From IMG/VR virus record IMGVR_UViG_3300022539_000036, positions 1 through 51,743 of that record: 51,743 bases of DNA; one strand, given 5' to 3'. This document shows positions 6,935-14,592 of the stretch, one piece after another (the first letter of the stretch is position 1; the number at the start of each line of letters is the position of its first letter). This DNA comes from a virus. A program made the position numbers and the translations under genes. The notes under the pieces were generated by a model. That model searched no databases, had not been told where the DNA came from, and saw only the letters and a list, made by a program, of their open reading frames with translations.

Positions 6935-8941
6935 TTAGGGTACGAATTCTTCTGTTTCATCTTTTACACCTATAGTTTCTTTAAATCTTGCAGGTATTTT
7001 TTTTAGCATAGATTCAAGACCTTCTCTTCTCTCGGTCGCTCTTTTTAAAAACTTTTCTTCATCGCTTAAAGCAGCTTGTTCTAAAGCAACGTTTGCCATT
7101 TTACCAATATTAGGATTATTTAAAAACATAGACCCTGCACTAGCAGCAGCTTGAGTAAAAGGAGCTCCAGACATATACATCATTGGAAAGTCTATTGCAG
7201 CTGCCAACGCATTATCTGCTTTACCAGGGAAAGCAGTTGTAAAAGCATCTATGCCAGGTCTGATACTTTTGTAAACATCACCAACATTTTTTATTCTTTG
7301 ATTAAATCTATCAAACATATTTCGTTGTGTAGTCTTTTCTGGTTCAGGTAAATTAGCAGCTATGTCAACATTTGGAATATTTGGTTTTGGATTTATTTTA
7401 AGTAATAACGTATCTGGTATATCCATCTTTTTTAAAGTTCTATAAATGTGAGGAAACTTACCTGTCTTAGAATCATAAGCTACACCCATGTCAGCTCCTA
7501 TTCTTCCAACATCTTCTATGTCTACACGTACACCTACGTCATTTAAAAATTTATCTATCTTATTTAATTTTTCAGTGTCTCCATGAAACTTTCCACCTTT
7601 TTTAAAAAATTTATTTACTTGTCCTTCTATAAATGCACTATTAAATTGACTAGGAGTAATATTTAAATTTGTTGCAAATTTAGTGCTACGCTGTCCTTTT
7701 GATATTTTATTAATATCAAAGATATCAAATATCTTTCCCTTTGCTGCTAACTTTTTATAATACTCATCATTTAAAGGTGTACCTTTTGAATCTGTTTTTC
7801 TTCGTATTATATTTCCATCCTTATCAAGTCTGGTTTCTAATAATATCTTTATTCTTTCACCAAACTTTGTATTATTAATTGCATCTGGATTGTTTATAAA
7901 AAATTTGTTTAAATCTTTTCTCTGTTCTCTAACAGTGTTAAATCTTAACATGTCTTCTGAACTAGCATATTTTTTTCCTGGAGCTTCTTTTTCAGATCTT
8001 GTTTTTTGATAAAATTTTTTTCGTTCTTTTAATTCTTCATCAGTGAGTCTTCTCTCATTGCCTCCAAACTCTAATGCTCTTTCAGATCTTATTTTTGGAT
8101 CTACTTTACCTCCAGGTCTTTTAGAATCTAATTCTAATAATTCTTGTTCGGTTCTCCCTGTTACTTTCATTAACTCTTTAAATAAATCAGAATCTGGCCC
8201 TGCTTCCATAGCTCTATTAAATTTACCTATATATTGTTGAGGGACTTTTCCACCAAGATCAGTTCTTGTTTTACCTTTTCTTTCTGCTGCTGCAACAGTG
8301 CTAGGTTGTAATTTTATTTTAAAATTTTCAAAATCTCCTTTTGCAAACGTATCATCAATTAAAGCTTTTAGAGTTTTTTCACCCTGTTGTTTTGCAGGGT
8401 TTACTTTTGTTTTTACACTCTCTGCTGTAAATTCTTTTCTATCTGAAATTAATTTTTCTATTTCTTCTTTAGTTCCAAAATGTGTTCCTACAAATTTATC
8501 AGGATATGTTGGAGCATTACTTTTACCAGCAAATTTAACTTTGTACTTACCCTTGTTAGGACCATCAGTGACTAACTCTCCTTTATAAAATTCTTTTCTA
8601 TCTACAGTTCCAATACCCTCTACAACGCCACGTAGTCTTTGTTTCTGTGCTCTGTCTGCAAAGTAATTATCATAATATTTTTTTCTTTCTCTTACAAAGT
8701 TAAGTCCGTCCTCTTTTGAAAGGACACCTTTTTTCTCTGCTTCGTCTAATACACTTTGTATCTCGTCTACAAGAAATCCTTTAGATCCTGTCGTTCCATA
8801 AAAGCCAGTTAGTAAATTATTAATTTTTCTTTTAAAGAGTATATCGCTAGGTGGTTTTTCAGGTGGTACAACTGGTCCGCCGTCTTGAAATTTAGGACGC
8901 GTAAGATACGCCATCATTTCATTGTACTGATGGAGTTTCAA
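6935..8941 (-). CDS. Large virion-associated protein, TTG start
   Basis: 668 residues, charged, mixed helix. The N-terminus contains TRPKFQDGGPVVPPEKPP, a motif type (RPxFxxGG) also seen in the 415-residue protein at 39.6 kb. The C-terminal third has hydrophobic stretches (AAAIDFPMMYMSGAPFTQAA) that may contact membrane. The likely start is TTG at 8941: GGAG lies 6 bases before it, and it begins just after the stop of the upstream gene, while ATG codons 8 and 9 residues in lack a ribosome site. The place between terminase and portal suggests a virion or ejection role. No known domain recognised. Confidence 0.65.
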   Translation of the reverse strand: MKLHQYNEMMAYLTRPKFQDGGPVVPPEKPPSDILFKRKINNLLTGFYGTTGSKGFLVDEIQSVLDEAEKKGVLSKEDGLNFVRERKKYYDNYFADRAQKQRLRGVVEGIGTVDRKEFYKGELVTDGPNKGKYKVKFAGKSNAPTYPDKFVGTHFGTKEEIEKLISDRKEFTAESVKTKVNPAKQQGEKTLKALIDDTFAKGDFENFKIKLQPSTVAAAERKGKTRTDLGGKVPQQYIGKFNRAMEAGPDSDLFKELMKVTGRTEQELLELDSKRPGGKVDPKIRSERALEFGGNERRLTDEELKERKKFYQKTRSEKEAPGKKYASSEDMLRFNTVREQRKDLNKFFINNPDAINNTKFGERIKILLETRLDKDGNIIRRKTDSKGTPLNDEYYKKLAAKGKIFDIFDINKISKGQRSTKFATNLNITPSQFNSAFIEGQVNKFFKKGGKFHGDTEKLNKIDKFLNDVGVRVDIEDVGRIGADMGVAYDSKTGKFPHIYRTLKKMDIPDTLLLKINPKPNIPNVDIAANLPEPEKTTQRNMFDRFNQRIKNVGDVYKSIRPGIDAFTTAFPGKADNALAAAIDFPMMYMSGAPFTQAAASAGSMFLNNPNIGKMANVALEQAALSDEEKFLKRATERREGLESMLKKIPARFKETIGVKDETEEFVP

Positions 8942-8942
8942 T

Positions 8943-9584
8943 TTAAACTCCTAGTATTGCTGCTATACCGCCAGATTGTTTGTCGTCTCTATCGATAACA
9001 CCTCTACCGATTAAGATATCTTTTTGTGTGATTTGACCGTCACCAGATAGATCAGGGAAAGATCCACCAGCTAAAGTAATTCTGCTTTTGTCTTCTTCAA
9101 CTAAATCAGCAATCATTTTCATTTCAGGTTTTGCTGCTGTCCCCATTCTCATTTCAAAAAATTCTTTTAGTTCTTCAAGTGAATTTGGTTTTCTTCCGTT
9201 GACTCTAATAAATTCTCTTACAACTTCTTCAATAGGAGGATCAATTCTTCTAGCCTCCTGTTGTGGACCTAATTCCATTCTAATAAAATCATCAATCTCC
9301 ATGATAGGCATGCCCGGTCTTTGTTCGTTCATATCGAACTTGTACTGTTCGTATGCTTCAATTAATTGTGGATCGTAATTTCCTGGCTCGTATGATGCCA
9401 TTTGCATTATGCCTTCTTTTTCCATGGGTCTACTTCCTAAAGTGTTAAGATCTCTAAGATCTGTTTCGATTTCCTTAATTTTTATATTATTCCTTTTTAT
9501 GTAATCAGTCAAGGATTCTCCACTCTCAACTCCTACACCAGATTCGTAGGCATCAATCACATCTTCAAATCGTTCTTCTTCCAT
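8943..9584 (-). CDS. Acidic protein with EF-hand/dockerin-like Ca-binding loop
   Basis: 213 residues, acidic. Near the C-terminus is DLSGDGQITQKD, a 12-residue loop with D, S, D, Q, T, D at positions 1, 3, 5, 7, 9 and 12 and Ile at 8, as in EF-hand or dockerin loops. The rest is helical and charged (PPIEEVVREFIRVNGRKPNS). It ends in a Gly/Ala stretch (SGGIAAILGV). It starts at the terminase stop (TAATG) and runs to the 668-residue gene, so the three are probably coupled. It may be a Ca-dependent virion assembly partner; that is inference. Confidence 0.65.
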   Translation of the reverse strand: MEEERFEDVIDAYESGVGVESGESLTDYIKRNNIKIKEIETDLRDLNTLGSRPMEKEGIMQMASYEPGNYDPQLIEAYEQYKFDMNEQRPGMPIMEIDDFIRMELGPQQEARRIDPPIEEVVREFIRVNGRKPNSLEELKEFFEMRMGTAAKPEMKMIADLVEEDKSRITLAGGSFPDLSGDGQITQKDILIGRGVIDRDDKQSGGIAAILGV

Positions 9585-11059
9585 TAGTAATATGTCCTTT
9601 GTTTTTGAACTACAGGTTCATCTATATAGTCTTCAGGGTGAGAAATCAACCCACCTTGTCTAAATCTCATTAACGCTTGGGTCATGGAATCGACTAAGTC
9701 GTCATGGTCTCCATAAGGAAAAGCAGCACATTCTTCAATTACTTCCTGTGCAAATTCCATTTCTTTGGGCGCCCATATCAGTCCCGATTCAAACATCGGA
9801 GAAACTGCGTTAACCCTAGTGTGCTTATCGTTGCCTTTACTAGGTGTAAAATTTATAACAGGTATCCCCATCTTACGCAACTCATAAGTTAGTGGCAGAC
9901 CAGATGCCTTACCTTCAATGATAACTGTTTCTGGATTCCAGTAGCCGTATTGTTCAAGCGCGATCCTACGAAGCTCTGGAAATTCGTATCGACCTTTTAT
10001 CATGTCGACTAAAATTAAATTTGGTGGATCATCTTCTGATGGACGAAAGACTCCCCATGTCGTTATCGCACTAAAGTCTGCAGTTTGTTTTTTCATAAAA
10101 GCTGTATCGTAAGATTGTATTACATGTTCCAGCGGAGGTAGCTCTTCATCCTCCCAAGGTTTCCACCACTCACGTTTTATTAATGCACCTTCTTCTGATG
10201 TTGGGTTCTGCATGTATTGTGCATTCCATTTTGACAAAGGTATAGAAGCTTTGACGGATTCTAAATCTTCTTTTTTCCAATACTCAGGCCACACGGGTTC
10301 ACCTGAAGGCATGATGGCAGGAAATTCTACGATCTCCCATTGATCTGCTTTGACTTCTTTTTGTGCACTTAACAATCTACCTGTTAAATCTTTTTCATTC
10401 CAACGAGTCATAATTACAATAATAGATCCGCCAGGTTGAAGACGTTGTCTTGGTCCTGATGTGTACCATTCGTAAGTTCGATCAAGTGCTTGAGCATTCA
10501 TAGCATCTTGTTCAGAGTGCGGGTCGTCAATAATTAAAAGGTCTGCACCTCTTCCTGTTATTGCCGAACCCACACCGGCTGCATAGTACTCACCTCCTTG
10601 AGCGGTCTCCCACTTACCAGCGGCTTGTGAATCTTCTCTGAGTTTTGTTTTAAATACTTTTTGATACTCAGGAGAGTCAATAAGAGCTTTGGCCTTACGA
10701 CCAAAACGCACTGATAATTCTGTAGTGTTAGTAGATTGAATAATTTTTAATTTAGGATTTTTACCAACCATCCATGCAGGTAAAAGATAAGAACCAAATT
10801 CTGATTTAGTATGCCTCGGTGGCATATTAATAATTAATCTTTTTATTTCTCCAGATGCAAGTTTATTAAACTTGTCTGCAATTCGTTTGTGATGTGAGCC
10901 TTCAATAAAATCAGGCCAAACGTGTTTTACAAAAGATAAAAAATCACTCTGTATATTAGATTGTTTTTTCTTCTCACCATATTTGTTTGCTAGTAAAGCA
11001 AACTCTCTTCTAACATCAGCAGGTAATTTATCTAAGTTCTGTATAAATTTTTCATTCAT
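9584..11059 (-). CDS. terL: Terminase large subunit
   Basis: 491 residues. The ATPase domain has a deviant Walker A (MPPRHTKSE, residues 79-87), Walker B with catalytic acids (ADLLIIDDPHSE, about 172-183) and a motif III-like SIIVIMTRWNEKDL. The RNase H-like nuclease domain shows SYDTAFMKK, a VIIEGKASG strand and DHDDLVDSM near the end, giving the three acidic clusters. This motor packages DNA into the prohead through the portal and cuts the concatemer. The small subunit gene is about 4.3 kb away on the other strand. A promoter-like TGACA/TAAAAT pair lies in the gap upstream. Confidence 0.95.
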   Translation of the reverse strand: MNEKFIQNLDKLPADVRREFALLANKYGEKKKQSNIQSDFLSFVKHVWPDFIEGSHHKRIADKFNKLASGEIKRLIINMPPRHTKSEFGSYLLPAWMVGKNPKLKIIQSTNTTELSVRFGRKAKALIDSPEYQKVFKTKLREDSQAAGKWETAQGGEYYAAGVGSAITGRGADLLIIDDPHSEQDAMNAQALDRTYEWYTSGPRQRLQPGGSIIVIMTRWNEKDLTGRLLSAQKEVKADQWEIVEFPAIMPSGEPVWPEYWKKEDLESVKASIPLSKWNAQYMQNPTSEEGALIKREWWKPWEDEELPPLEHVIQSYDTAFMKKQTADFSAITTWGVFRPSEDDPPNLILVDMIKGRYEFPELRRIALEQYGYWNPETVIIEGKASGLPLTYELRKMGIPVINFTPSKGNDKHTRVNAVSPMFESGLIWAPKEMEFAQEVIEECAAFPYGDHDDLVDSMTQALMRFRQGGLISHPEDYIDEPVVQKQRTYY

Positions 11060-11110
11060 AAAATTTTTTCTGCAAAATTTTTTTATAAGTATTTTGAAAA
11101 CTTGTAAAGT

Positions 11111-11138
11111 ATTTTACCATTATCTATTTATTTGTCAT
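11111..11138 (-). promoter_or_regulatory. Sigma70-like promoter before terL
   Basis: On the minus strand ATGACA and TAAAAT are separated by 16 bases, about 50-80 bases before the terminase start. The surrounding gap is very AT-rich and contains no gene. The match is good but not perfect, so this is a sequence-based prediction. Confidence 0.45.
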
Positions 11139-11234
11139 GCATTTCTAGCCTAGGTTGTGGGACCCCTTTGTCTGTAACAAAAAAACTTTATTTAAAAATT
11201 TTAGAAATTCGAGTTTGTGTTGGTACCTCTATGG

Positions 11235-11258
11235 CCCCTGGCCCGTTAGGGCCAGGGG
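11235..11258 (-). terminator. GC-rich perfect hairpin after an 80-residue gene
   Basis: CCCCTGGCCC and GGGCCAGGGG form a perfect 10-bp stem with a GTTA loop, 9 bases after the stop of the minus-strand 80-residue gene. It stands out in an AT-rich genome. No T-run follows on either strand, so it is not a textbook intrinsic terminator and may instead protect the RNA 3' end. Confidence 0.5.
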
Positions 11259-11267
11259 TAAGAAAGG

Positions 11268-11510
11268 CTAGTCTATTAAGACCATGTATGCCTCGGCATT
11301 GTTTTTTCTAAACCAATCGATATCGGCTCGTACCTTATCCCATAGTTTAGAACCACCATAGCCAAGTTCTTTATCTTCTAACGTTGCAGTTAATTCATTA
11401 ATAAATAATCTATCATGAATGATTGCCTCTTCTTTTGTTAGCATAATAGATTGTCCACTAAATCTATTACTTCTCTTTTCTGTTCTGTTATCTGTGTTTG
11501 TTTGTGTCAT
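11268..11510 (-). CDS. Conserved small phage protein (AYMVLID C-terminus)
   Basis: 80 residues. Residues 1-18 are polar and the rest reads SGQSIMLTKEEAIIHDRLF, then KLWDKVRADIDWFRKNNAEA and YMVLID. The WxxVRxxxDWFRxxNxxAYxVLxD pattern recurs in small phage proteins. A promoter-like element with an overlapping dyad lies immediately upstream, and the GC-rich hairpin follows, so it may be a single-gene transcript. Function unknown. Confidence 0.7.
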   Translation of the reverse strand: MTQTNTDNRTEKRSNRFSGQSIMLTKEEAIIHDRLFINELTATLEDKELGYGGSKLWDKVRADIDWFRKNNAEAYMVLID

Positions 11511-11528
11511 ATTATACCTTTCTTGTTA

Positions 11529-11565
11529 ATAGGATTATCCTATCAACTTTGTCTGCTTTCGTCAA
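11529..11565 (-). promoter_or_regulatory. Promoter with overlapping palindromic operator
   Basis: On the minus strand TTGACG (11560-11565) and TAGGAT (11537-11542) are 17 bases apart. A 15-base palindrome, ATAGGAT/ATCCTAT around one central base (11529-11543), covers the -10 box. A dyad on a -10 box is a typical repressor site. The promoter lies in the end of the upstream gene and would drive the 80-residue gene. Confidence 0.45.
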
Positions 11566-11872
11566 CCTCTATTTTTGTATGGGTCCAAGTGCTACCCCAA
11601 TCAGTGTTATGTACTTCTTTATGAGGGTCATGAATAGGTGTTTCAAGAGCCTCGGTCCTTGGTGCAATAGCTACGATTTGAGTTGCATAAGTTTTCCAAA
11701 AATCATTTTGACAATGATTACTACAAAAGAAACCCCATTGCCCACTACTGTTCCATTGGTTTAATTTAATCTTTCTAGTCCTCAGTACCTTAGAACCTTT
11801 AACACCTCGAACTCTATCCTGTGTATGTTTCTTATGGCACTCTGGTCCATGACACCAATTATAATCACTCAT
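11543..11872 (-). CDS. Small Cys/His protein, probable metal binder
   Basis: 109 residues. The N-terminus MSDYNWCHGPECHKKHTQDR and a second cluster FFCSNHCQNDFW provide CxxxxC and CxxxC pairs plus His, a likely zinc site. A basic segment (KGSKVLRTRKIKLNQW) lies between them. The C-terminus is polar and Thr/His-rich. The start at 11872 has GGAGGG upstream and overlaps the stop of the preceding membrane peptide gene by 4 bases (ATGA). Similar proteins are common in marine phage contigs. A regulatory or nucleic-acid role is plausible but unproven. Confidence 0.7.
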   Translation of the reverse strand: MSDYNWCHGPECHKKHTQDRVRGVKGSKVLRTRKIKLNQWNSSGQWGFFCSNHCQNDFWKTYATQIVAIAPRTEALETPIHDPHKEVHNTDWGSTWTHTKIEVDESRQS

Positions 11873-12024
11873 CGTCTGCCCTCCACTTGTGGGAACATAA
11901 AGAACCATTTAACTGTGAATGTAGTTGCAATGGCAAAGCCTAACCAAAAGTCAAAGTGAATTGCTAAAACTACACCTAAAAAAATCATCGCAAAGTGTAA
12001 TGCGAAATATATTGCTTGTAACAT
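11869..12024 (-). CDS. 51-residue two-segment membrane protein
   Basis: The gene encodes MLQAIYFALHFAMIFLGVVL followed by AIHFDFWLGFAIATTFTVKW and a short polar end. Two hydrophobic segments of about 18-20 residues suggest a small integral membrane protein. The stop overlaps the next start by 4 bases. A promoter with a dyad lies 30-60 bases upstream. Its size would fit a holin or superinfection-type membrane peptide, but nothing proves either. Confidence 0.6.
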   Translation of the reverse strand: MLQAIYFALHFAMIFLGVVLAIHFDFWLGFAIATTFTVKWFFMFPQVEGRR

Positions 12025-12045
12025 AATTATACCTTTCTATTTGTT

Positions 12046-12083
12046 TATGGGACAATCTTATAGGATTGTCCCATAGTTGTCAA
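12046..12083 (-). promoter_or_regulatory. Promoter overlapped by GGGACAATC dyad
   Basis: On the minus strand TTGACA (12078-12083) and TATAAG (12057-12062) are 15 bases apart. A perfect 12-bp inverted repeat, TATGGGACAATC and GATTGTCCCATA (12046-12075) with a 6-base loop, covers the spacer and -10 region. The half site ATTGTCCC occurs again upstream of the plus-strand gene at 13356. This looks like a repressor-controlled promoter for the 51-residue membrane gene. Confidence 0.5.
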
Positions 12084-12086
12084 TAG

Positions 12087-13046
12087 TTAATGTGAAACTA
12101 ATTGTTCTTTTGCTAATGCTCTCGCAATCGCTATTTTTTCCTCCCTAGTTTGTTCAACCTCATCAGTTAAAAGATCAGCTAAATTACTCGGACTATAAAT
12201 TGATAAAGCCATACTAGAATGTGCGTCTAATATACTTTCATTTAAAACCACACCAAGTTTATCAGCTAGTTCTTTTGCTTGGTCAAAGTATCTGTAAGAT
12301 TTCAAACCAAGTTTTAGTTTTTCCATTTTTTTATTTACATGAGCAAACATTTGTTCATGGGTTTTAACAACATTTTGTTCAGCAGTTTTAAAACTTTGAA
12401 ACCACTCAAATTCTGCAGAGTTGGTATCAAACTTTCTACTATGACAATATGATGTTCCAATTACCCAAAGTTTGAAATCATTTTCCCACTCATCTTTAGG
12501 AAACATTTGGGACTTGCTTACATCATTACGACTACCGAAACCCAAAAATTTATTTACTGCACTTTCACTATTGTAGTAAGTTGGATTTCTTTTTTCGTAG
12601 TTGTCGCCTAATCTTACATCATAATCTGCGTCAATGCCTTTTGCTCTCATCTCATCACGATAGTAAGAAGTTAAGAAGTCTTTGTCCATGTCGCCAAACT
12701 TAATATGAACATCATCATAATATTCTTTTTTATTTCCATTATAATCAGTTTCATATTTTGGTGTAGAGTTTTGAACATAGAAACAATTATCATGGTAAAG
12801 GTCGCCACCACTACTACTATACTTACTAATCATATTTCTAATTGTATCTACATCTTCTTGTGGTTGATGATTTCTTACTAAAACTTCCATACGAATTTTT
12901 GCCTCTTTTCGTAAAGAGTTGTAAGTGTCTTTTGCTTGTTGCCATGCTTTCTTAAATTTTGAATTATCTTCAAAATGATTTTGAAATACATCAGCAATCA
13001 CTTTTCGCTTATCTGCGTTAAGTGTTATTCTTTTTTGTTTTTCCAT
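12087..13046 (-). CDS. Phage protein of unknown function
   Basis: 319 residues, charged and mostly helical, with Tyr/Asn-rich stretches (NPTYYNSESAVNKFLGFGSR). Residues 1-80 form likely helices (KFKKAWQQAKDTYNSLRKEA), and the C-terminal third is Lys/Glu-rich helix. No membrane segment, signal peptide or catalytic motif is apparent. It is transcribed from a strong-looking promoter in the divergent gap (13070-13097), which suggests early expression, perhaps in host takeover. I do not recognise the family. Confidence 0.75.
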   Translation of the reverse strand: MEKQKRITLNADKRKVIADVFQNHFEDNSKFKKAWQQAKDTYNSLRKEAKIRMEVLVRNHQPQEDVDTIRNMISKYSSSGGDLYHDNCFYVQNSTPKYETDYNGNKKEYYDDVHIKFGDMDKDFLTSYYRDEMRAKGIDADYDVRLGDNYEKRNPTYYNSESAVNKFLGFGSRNDVSKSQMFPKDEWENDFKLWVIGTSYCHSRKFDTNSAEFEWFQSFKTAEQNVVKTHEQMFAHVNKKMEKLKLGLKSYRYFDQAKELADKLGVVLNESILDAHSSMALSIYSPSNLADLLTDEVEQTREEKIAIARALAKEQLVSH

Positions 13047-13069
13047 ATTTATATTTCCTTTCTATATCC

Positions 13070-13097
13070 TATATACTCCTATTATAAATAATGTCAA
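13070..13097 (-). promoter_or_regulatory. Strong phage promoter TTGACA-N16-TATATAGGATAT
   Basis: TTGACA (13092-13097) and TATATA (13070-13075) are 16 bases apart on the minus strand, followed by GGATAT. The same arrangement, with the same spacing and GGATAT extension, occurs on the plus strand at 13902-13935. It drives the 319-residue gene. Confidence 0.6.
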
Positions 13098-13355
13098 ATC
13101 TTTTAAAAAAAAAATTCAACCTGTATGTGTACTGCAGTTTAGAATGATTCTATGTTGCATACAACCTAGGGTTGTATGTATTAGATATTATATCCCCGGC
13201 CTCCCACCCCTATTATATAGGATAATTTAGGATAGTAAAGGATATTATTGTCGCACCCTTACAACCTGGAGTTGAATAAAAATTAATTATTTTTGTATCT
13301 GCCTTATTGTTGCCTTATTTATCCTATATTGTCCCAATAGAAAGGAAAAAAGAAT
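13098..13355. other. Divergent intergenic region with a hairpin and AGGATA repeats
   Basis: Part of a 309-base gap between divergent genes. It holds a 9-bp hairpin CATACAACC/GGTTGTATG (13158-13178), a C-rich stretch (TATCCCCGGCCTCCCACCCC), three AGGATA copies close together (about 13216-13242), and a degenerate second ACAACC..GTTG dyad near 13259. A half-dyad ATTGTCCC (13328-13335) precedes the plus-strand gene. The layout suggests a control region for both directions. No coding frame seen. Confidence 0.5.
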
Positions 13356-13547
13356 ATGGAACTAAACAAAACATTTAAAATAACTTTTTGGGCTAAGAAG
13401 CATAAAAAGCATATTACAAGAAATGCAAAGTGGACTGAGCTGTGTAGATACTTTACGTCAAAAGATGGTGTACCTTGCATGACTTATTATGACCTAGACA
13501 ATGAGGGTTATAGAACTGCAACTACAACTTGGAAGGTGCAATTATGA
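13356..13547 (+). CDS. Small basic phage protein
   Basis: 63 residues starting MELNKTFKITFWAKKHKKHI, with KWTELCRYFTSKDGVPCMTY and ending TTTWKVQL. Predicted alpha/beta fold, two Cys. AAAGGAAA lies before the start. It overlaps the next gene by 4 bases (ATGA), so the two form a small plus-strand operon. Function unknown; location downstream of a regulatory gap suggests early expression. Confidence 0.65.
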   Translation: MELNKTFKITFWAKKHKKHITRNAKWTELCRYFTSKDGVPCMTYYDLDNEGYRTATTTWKVQL

Positions 13548-13717
13548 ACGTAGTTTGGACAGATGAAGAATGCCACAAGGCATTTAAAGATATAGGTGCA
13601 ATGATTGGTGATTTGCAAAAATTAATTGAACTGACAGACAAAAGATTAAAACTTTTAGAACAGTACAATTTTAAAAAACCACTTGTACTTACGGAAGAGA
13701 TGGAAGTTAAGAATTAG
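13544..13717 (+). CDS. Small helical phage protein
   Basis: 57 residues beginning MNVVWTDEECHKAFKDIGAM, then a helix with heptad spacing (DLQKLIELTDKRLKLLEQYN). The start at 13544 is supported by AAGG 7 bases upstream and by the ATGA overlap. The stop codon lies 5 bases before a predicted pseudoknot. It may act as a small regulator or protein-binding helix; no family recognised. Confidence 0.65.
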   Translation: MNVVWTDEECHKAFKDIGAMIGDLQKLIELTDKRLKLLEQYNFKKPLVLTEEMEVKN

Positions 13718-13722
13718 AGAAC

Positions 13723-13765
13723 GGTGCCTCATTAGCCTTTATCGCACCTTAAAAACTATAAAGGC
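13723..13765 (+). ncRNA. Candidate H-type RNA pseudoknot
   Basis: GGTGC (13723-13727) pairs with GCACC (13744-13748), and GCCTTTAT (13735-13742) pairs with ATAAAGGC (13758-13765). The order A-B-A'-B' is that of an H-type pseudoknot with a 5-bp and an 8-bp stem and an A-rich loop (TTAAAAACT). It begins 5 bases after the stop of the 57-residue gene. It could be a riboswitch-like element for the GP88 gene or an RNA-stability element. No known class was matched by eye. Confidence 0.5.
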
Positions 13766-13769
13766 AAAA

Positions 13770-13847
13770 GGATCGACCCAGGATCACACCGCAACTTGTT
13801 GCCGTCTTTCCTGGGTGCTGATCCGACACAACCTAAGGTTGTGTCGG
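13770..13847 (+). ncRNA. Nested hairpins in the leader of the GP88 gene
   Basis: GGATC (13770-13774) and CCCAGGA (13777-13783) face TCCTGGG (13809-13815) and GATCC (13820-13824), enclosing a small GCAAC/GTTGC hairpin (13791-13802). An 11-bp perfect hairpin CCGACACAACC/GGTTGTGTCGG (13823-13847) follows and shares two bases with the first stem. No T-run follows, so these are not simple terminators. They lie between the pseudoknot and the CAAGC tract. Confidence 0.5.
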
Positions 13848-13873
13848 GGTTAAATAAAAACCAACGAGGAAGG

Positions 13874-13903
13874 CACAAGCAGCAAGCGGCAAGCAGCAAG
13901 CTT
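13874..13903 (+). repeat. CAAGC repeat tract, left copy
   Basis: Four CAAGC units in 30 bases (CACAAGC, AGCAAGC, GGCAAGC, AGCAAGC) upstream of the GP88 gene. The first 14 bases, CACAAGCAGCAAGC, recur exactly at 14655-14668 on the far side of that gene. The units are too short and too close for a CRISPR array. Confidence 0.75.
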
Positions 13904-13935
13904 GACAAAACTAAATAAAGGATTATATAGGATAT
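13902..13935 (+). promoter_or_regulatory. Promoter of the GP88 gene, possibly leaderless
   Basis: TTGACA (13902-13907) and TATATA (13924-13929) are 16 bases apart, followed by GGATAT and immediately the ATG at 13936. The start codon lies about 7 bases after the -10 box, so transcription would begin at or beside it, giving a leaderless transcript unless read-through from upstream dominates. It is a near copy of the promoter at 13070. Confidence 0.5.
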
Positions 13936-14541
13936 ATGAAAACAAACGAAGCATTAAAAATTGTGGGAGGACTTTCAAAACCTTCTAAAATGCCTGGATG
14001 GGCGTATGGTTTACCAGCTGCAGAATGTAAAACTGGCTCGAAGCTTGCAAAGATTCCGGGCTCTGTCTGTTCAGGTTGCTATGCATTAAAAGGTTGTTAT
14101 GTGTTCCCCGTGGTTCAGGCTGCACAATACAGAAGACTCGAGGCCATCCGGTCACCGCTATGGACTGGCGCAATGGCTTTATTAATCAATTCAAAAAAAT
14201 CAAAAGAATTCAGGTGGCACGACTCCGGCGACGTTCAGGACGAAGAGCACCTATTAAAAATTTTTGCTGTTGCTAAGTTAACACCGCAGGTGAAGCACTG
14301 GATGCCAACCCGGGAGGCATGGGTCAAGCACTTCCTGCCAGAGTGTCCAGCTAACCTGGTTATAAGATTTTCAGGGCAGATGGTGGACCAACCTGCAATT
14401 GCAAGCTGGCCTAACACGTCGACCGTGTCAACGAAGCCTGAAGACAGAACCTGTCCAGCCCCGGATCAAAACAACGAATGCAGAGACTGCAGAAAATGCT
14501 GGAACCCTGAAATAAAAAATATATGTTACGGGAAGCATTAA
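13936..14541 (+). CDS. GP88 family protein (phage gene product 88-like)
   Basis: 201 residues. It resembles the GP88 family of phage and plasmid proteins. Key features are CKTGSKLAKIPGSVCSGCYA (Cys cluster), SKEFRWHDSGDVQDEEHL, a central MPTREAWVKHFLPE segment, NLVIRFSGQMVD and a C-terminal Cys-rich part (RTCPAPDQNNECRDCRKCWN). The many Cys residues suggest a metal or Fe-S site. The DNA is visibly GC-richer than its neighbours, and the gene is flanked by matched hairpins and CAAGC tracts, so it looks acquired. The biochemical function of the family is not established. Confidence 0.75.
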   Translation: MKTNEALKIVGGLSKPSKMPGWAYGLPAAECKTGSKLAKIPGSVCSGCYALKGCYVFPVVQAAQYRRLEAIRSPLWTGAMALLINSKKSKEFRWHDSGDVQDEEHLLKIFAVAKLTPQVKHWMPTREAWVKHFLPECPANLVIRFSGQMVDQPAIASWPNTSTVSTKPEDRTCPAPDQNNECRDCRKCWNPEIKNICYGKH

Positions 14542-14592
14542 TGACTCACATTTTTAGACATCCAAAATTTTACAGAATCCCAAGGGATAAAT

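Noticed and set aside
11235-11258. Standard rho-independent terminator
   Set aside because: Strong stem but no T-run on either strand; kept as a hairpin with terminator-like role only.
13710-13765. Pseudoknot 5 bases after a TAG stop: stop read-through or -1 frameshift signal
   Set aside because: The read-through frame meets another stop after five codons, no slippery heptamer lies before the stop, and the -1 frame ends after 11 codons. The element is more likely a leader or 3' structure.
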